In this document: positions 5,986 to 8,287 of the stretch, piece by piece | Position numbering within the stretch: the first letter of the stretch is position 1 | Layout of the letters: every line of letters begins with the position of its first letter | NCBI GenBank assembly: GCA_027669525.1 | Contig: JAQEDJ010000062.1 | Span: forward strand, 1-8,287 | Length of the DNA stretch: 8,287 nucleotides | Source of the DNA: Coriobacteriaceae bacterium AM48-5 | GTDB taxonomy: Bacteria; Actinomycetota; Coriobacteriia; Coriobacteriales; Coriobacteriaceae | Reading direction: 5' to 3' | Notes under the pieces: generated by a model | Told to the model about the DNA's origin: nothing | The model's input: only the letters and a program-made list of their open reading frames with translations | The model's database searches: none | Position numbers and translations under genes: made by a program

Positions 5986-6618
5986 CTACCCCCTCTTCCT
6001 GGCGGCGTCGGCGGCGCGGCGCGCCAGCGCATCGGCGCGCGGCAGCCACGTATCCAGCAGCTCATCGCACGCCGCCTCAAGCTCCTCGGCGCGCGCCCGG
6101 TCTTTCATAGACGTAGTGTTCGCAAAGAGCGTCAGGCTCGCGCCCTGCATGGCGGCGCGGCAGAACACGGCACCGCACGCCACGTCGGACAGCAGCTGTC
6201 GGGAGCCCTTGTCCGCCATGTCCTCGAGCAGCGCCAGCGCACGACCGCAGGCGTCCATGATCCGATACGGCGGCATGGCTGCCACGTGCAGCGCATCCTG
6301 AATCGCAGCCGGTCGAGCCGGATCCTCGCGCGGAATACCGTATGCCGCAGACACCTGACCGTACGCACGAACGTCCTCGGCGACCAGACCCACGAGCTCC
6401 TGAGCCAGCTCGTCTGCCTGAGCAAACGCGTGCGTCAGATCGTCCGCGCGATCGGCAAGCGCGGGGTTCGTCGCGCCATAGCGAGCAACCATCCCGCACA
6501 GCGAGGCACCCAGTGCTCCCACAAACGCGCTCGCGCTACCGCCGCCGGGAACCGGCTCGCGTGCAGCCAACGCCTCGGCAAACCCTCGGCAGGTTTTGTC
6601 CATCATCTCTTGACTCAT
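5986..6618 (-). CDS. fchA: Methenyltetrahydrofolate cyclohydrolase / cyclodeaminase family protein
   Basis: A protein of 210 residues of the formiminotetrahydrofolate cyclodeaminase (FTCD C-terminal) family. The hallmark loop EPVPGGGSASAF is at residues 21-32, followed by the helical GALGASLCGMVARY; the rest is helical, as expected for this all-alpha fold. In bacteria with a stand-alone copy next to folD, the protein acts as methenyl-THF cyclohydrolase (FchA), converting methenyl-THF to 10-formyl-THF in the cytoplasm. No histidine-degradation gene is nearby, which favours this over a formimino-THF cyclodeaminase. The start at 6618 has AGAGGTG about 5 bases upstream; the longer reading to 6723 would run through a terminator hairpin. 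It is the first gene of a unit with folD. Confidence 0.9.
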   Translation of the reverse strand: MSQEMMDKTCRGFAEALAAREPVPGGGSASAFVGALGASLCGMVARYGATNPALADRADDLTHAFAQADELAQELVGLVAEDVRAYGQVSAAYGIPREDPARPAAIQDALHVAAMPPYRIMDACGRALALLEDMADKGSRQLLSDVACGAVFCRAAMQGASLTLFANTTSMKDRARAEELEAACDELLDTWLPRADALARRAADAARKRG

Positions 6619-6663
6619 CGAAACACCTCTGCCCACCGCGCCGGCCACCACGGGCCGCACGCA

Positions 6664-6707
6664 TAATAAAAAATGGGACAACGACGCCAGGAAGCGATTG
6701 TCCCATT
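6664..6707 (-). terminator. Strong intrinsic terminator, possibly an attenuator before fchA
   Basis: On the minus strand AATGGGACAA (6707-6698) and TTGTCCCATT (6681-6672) form a perfect 10-bp stem with a 16-base loop, running straight into TTTTTTATTAT. It lies about 97 bp after the zinc-ribbon stop and 46-54 bp before the fchA ATG. It may end the zinc-ribbon transcript, or, if the promoter at 6727-6755 is used, regulate fchA-folD by attenuation. Confidence 0.85.
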
Positions 6708-6726
6708 CATCGATCTTGTCCAAGCC

Positions 6727-6755
6727 AGTCTAGCCCATAAGACAAAGGCTGTCAG
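6727..6755 (-). promoter_or_regulatory. Candidate promoter upstream of the fchA leader terminator
   Basis: CTGACA (6755-6750) and TAGACT (6732-6727) are 17 bases apart on the minus strand. The start would be near 6720, upstream of the terminator hairpin, so the fchA-folD leader would be about 100 nt. A competing option is a -10-like TATTAT at 6668-6663 just after the hairpin, but it has no good -35. Confidence 0.45.
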
Positions 6756-6803
6756 GAGCTCTGGCTATCGGTGTTTCCGATTGCCGGCTATAGGCGCAGG
6801 AGC

Positions 6804-7655
6804 CTAGTCCACCTGGAACGTCGGCAGCAGCGTATCGATAATCTTCGACCCCATGTCGCGGTTTGCAGTCGAGTACTCCAAATGCGCCGTGGCGACCGTC
6901 GAGTCCGTGACGATCGTCTTTTCGTAAATGATTGTGTCACCCTCGCGCCACGAAACCACATACCAGTTGTCGCCCTCTGCGGTATAGAGGTCGGCCTTGC
7001 CCGAGGTGTCCTTTTCGATAAACATCTCGTGTGCAGTTTCGTCGTTAATGTTGACGAAGCCAAACAGGTTGATTACAAAGCCCGTCTCCGGGTCCTCATA
7101 CCTGGCGCCGCTGCCGTTGGGAGTATCTTCCATCTCAAAGCGATTGGGAATCGACATGCTATAAGGATGCATGTCGTTCGTGTACGCATACACGTCGGTT
7201 AGGCAATCGTCCGAATCGCCCGAACCGTAGTATGCCGACTCGTCCTCGGGAACGGCCTCGTCATCGGACGACGAGGATTCCTTGGCCTTGGACTTGTCGC
7301 TCTTCTTCTTGGCAGAAGAATCTTTCTCGTCCGAAGACCCGGTATCGATCACCGAGATTTGCGTGTCAGAGCTCTTGGACCCATTAAGCATCGTGAGTGC
7401 AAACACCGTGCCGCCACCGATGAGGACCACAGCAGCACATGCCACCGCAATGACAATCGGAGCTTTGCTCTTAGGCTTTTGAGGCGCGGGCGCGACCGGC
7501 GGCATCGATTGGGTTAGGCCCGGGCCGGCCGTGGGCGCGGAAGTCGGTGCGGTAGCCGCAGGCGTCGGCGCGGAGCCACCCGCAAGCGACACCCCGCAAT
7601 GCGTGCAAAACGTCGATCCATCAGGCACTTGCTGTCCGCATTTTTGACAGAACAT
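6804..7655 (-). CDS. Zinc-ribbon, single-pass membrane protein of unknown function
   Basis: A protein of 283 residues. The N-terminus is a zinc ribbon with two CxxC pairs (Cys3, Cys6, Cys17, Cys20), followed by a Pro/Ala/Thr-rich linker (about 25-64) and one membrane helix (about 65-88, APIVIAVACAAVVLIGGG). A low-complexity Ser/Lys/Asp stretch (about 92-148) precedes a C-terminal folded region of about 130 residues (PYSMSIPNRF, then GARYEDPETGFVINLFGF and GDNWYVVSW). The expected topology is ribbon inside and C-terminal domain outside. The start at 7655 has AAAGG about 7 bases upstream. This architecture is common among uncharacterised actinobacterial and Firmicute proteins; the ligand or partner of the outer domain is unknown. 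It is divergent from a lipoprotein gene across a 341-bp gap. Confidence 0.88.
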   Translation of the reverse strand: MFCQKCGQQVPDGSTFCTHCGVSLAGGSAPTPAATAPTSAPTAGPGLTQSMPPVAPAPQKPKSKAPIVIAVACAAVVLIGGGTVFALTMLNGSKSSDTQISVIDTGSSDEKDSSAKKKSDKSKAKESSSSDDEAVPEDESAYYGSGDSDDCLTDVYAYTNDMHPYSMSIPNRFEMEDTPNGSGARYEDPETGFVINLFGFVNINDETAHEMFIEKDTSGKADLYTAEGDNWYVVSWREGDTIIYEKTIVTDSTVATAHLEYSTANRDMGSKIIDTLLPTFQVD

Positions 7656-7694
7656 CGTTCGACCTTTCGTGTTTTAGCTTTTGTCACAGCCAAG

Positions 7695-7730
7695 TCTATA
7701 CGCCCCCACCCAGGGCGCTGTTGCGCAACA
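7695..7730 (-). promoter_or_regulatory. Candidate promoter and palindromic operator of the zinc-ribbon gene
   Basis: A -10-like TATAGA lies at 7700-7695 on the minus strand, giving a leader of about 33 nt. No -35 consensus is present; the -35 position instead falls in a perfect 12-bp palindrome TGTTGCGCAACA (7719-7730), a good size and place for a regulator site. Confidence 0.35.
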
Positions 7731-7756
7731 TGGAAAAGCCGATGCCGAGCCGTGCC

Positions 7757-7788
7757 GTCCCATGCGCCCAGTGCCCCAAACATGGGAC
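7757..7788. repeat. Perfect 8-bp inverted repeat in the divergent intergenic region
   Basis: GTCCCATG (7757-7764) and CATGGGAC (7781-7788) with a 16-base loop. No T-run follows on either strand, so it is not an intrinsic terminator. It may be a regulatory site shared by the divergent genes. The remainder of 7656-7996 holds no gene that I can support. Confidence 0.4.
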
Positions 7789-7837
7789 ACATGGCCCACC
7801 TTTCGAGACTCCCGGGCAACACAAGCTGGGGCATATC

Positions 7838-7843
7838 TATAAG
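7838..7843 (+). promoter_or_regulatory. Possible -10 box of the lipoprotein gene
   Basis: TATAAG matches the -10 consensus at five of six positions, but no -35 is recognisable 16-18 bases upstream. The leader would be about 147 nt, with a small GGCCG/CGGCC hairpin at 7864-7878. Confidence 0.3.
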
Positions 7844-7996
7844 TAAGGAACCCGTTGGGGCACGGCCGCGCAACGGCCACAAGCGATGAACGGAGGTATC
7901 GCCGCACAGCACACAAAGACATCCGCCGCCAGTGCAATCAGTACCCCAACAGCATGCGGCGCCGTGATGTCATCGGCAGACAAGGAGGACACCATC

Positions 7997-8287
7997 ATGA
8001 AGAAAAAGACCCTATCGATTCTTTCCCTCTGCATCGCCCTCTTTGCCGCGCTTGCCCTTGTCGGCTGCGGCGGGAGCGCATCGGGCGGCGGCAGCGCCCC
8101 CAAGAGCGAGAGCAAGGAAAAGGCCCCCGTCGCCCAGAAGACCGACTTCATCTGGTTTAAGGTCGAGATGCCGAGGCGCCGGCGTAAGCGACTCTGCCGG
8201 CAAGAATTCCGACAGGGTCCAGCTCACCTTCCCCAAAGACGAGAACGGTTCGGCCGATCGCTTTATCCCCCGTTTGGAAAAAAAGCG
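7997..8287 (+). CDS. Putative lipoprotein, 3' end outside window, probable frameshift
   Basis: The start ATG at 7997 follows AAGGAGG (7982-7988) with 8 bases between. The N-terminus MKKKTLSILSLCIALFAALA is a typical signal peptide, and LVGC (21-24) is a lipobox, so Cys24 should be lipidated and the protein anchored outside the membrane. A Ser/Gly/Lys-rich linker follows, then KTDFIWFKVEMP. From 8171 this frame turns into an unlikely Arg-rich run (PRRRRKRLCRQ). The frame beginning at 8181 instead reads GVSDSAGKNSDRVQLTFPKD and continues ENGSADRFIPRLEKK to the right edge, so the true protein probably changes frame near 8171-8180. No function can be assigned. Confidence 0.75.
   Translation, partial: MKKKTLSILSLCIALFAALALVGCGGSASGGGSAPKSESKEKAPVAQKTDFIWFKVEMPRRRRKRLCRQEFRQGPAHLPQRRERFGRSLYPPFGKKA
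8171..8180 (+). other. Probable frameshift site in the lipoprotein gene
   Basis: CCGAGGCGCC joins KVEMP in one frame to GAGVSDSAGK in another. CCGGAGGGCGCC, with one G added to each of two short G-runs, would give an uninterrupted VEMPEGAGVSDSAGK. Two shortened G-runs side by side look like sequencing error, but a real mutation cannot be excluded. Confidence 0.65.

Noticed and set aside
5984..6049. Longer FolD start at 6049
   Set aside because: The added residues are Arg-rich overlap with the end of fchA and unlike any FolD; the start at 5983 has a ribosome-binding site and normal FolD sequence.
5033..6301. A 422-residue plus-strand open frame opposite folD and fchA
   Set aside because: It overlaps two well-identified genes and shows no recognisable domain; its composition is that of an antisense reading.
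6619..6723. Longer FchA start at 6723
   Set aside because: The extension is encoded by the terminator hairpin and its T-run; the start at 6618 has a proper Shine-Dalgarno.
7886..7996. In-frame upstream ATG for the lipoprotein at 7886
   Set aside because: It has no Shine-Dalgarno and would bury the signal peptide 37 residues inside the protein; 7997 has AAGGAGG.

Overview
The window looks like a piece of a GC-rich actinobacterial chromosome, most likely a gut member of the Coriobacteriia such as Collinsella. This is inferred from codon and base use and from gene content: a C69 dipeptidase, an fchA-folD pair, a phasin-like gene next to an ABC1 kinase, and a zinc-ribbon membrane protein. No species-level marker is present.

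All genes but the last are on the minus strand, so it reads best from right to left. A plus-strand lipoprotein gene starts at 7997 and runs off the right edge, with a probable 2-base deletion near 8175. Divergent from it is a zinc-ribbon, single-pass membrane protein (6804-7655). Next come fchA and folD (6618 down to 5129), two folate one-carbon genes 2 bp apart, preceded by a leader with a strong intrinsic-terminator hairpin. The folD product lacks the usual catalytic lysine of the cyclohydrolase reaction, which fits having FchA as its partner. A 365 bp gap follows, dominated by a near-perfect 30-bp inverted repeat (4851-5080). Then come a C69 dipeptidase (4763-3240) with a clear terminator and a two-gene unit of a phasin-like protein and an ABC1/UbiB-type kinase (3091-904). 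The kinase frame is broken by an apparent 1-base deletion near 2467.

The left 900 bp hold a second inverted-repeat element (684-837), a well-placed promoter (565-593), a cobalamin riboswitch aptamer (about 384-558, minus strand) and the start of a secreted protein with exact 30-bp tandem repeats, cut by the left edge. The riboswitch implies that vitamin B12 controls this exported protein, which may be a B12-capture or surface protein.

The most unusual features are the two inverted-repeat elements, whose arms look like diverged copies of longer modules and which may belong to one dispersed family; the FolD variant beside FchA; and the B12-controlled exported protein. The two frame breaks could be sequencing errors and should be checked before being treated as biology.
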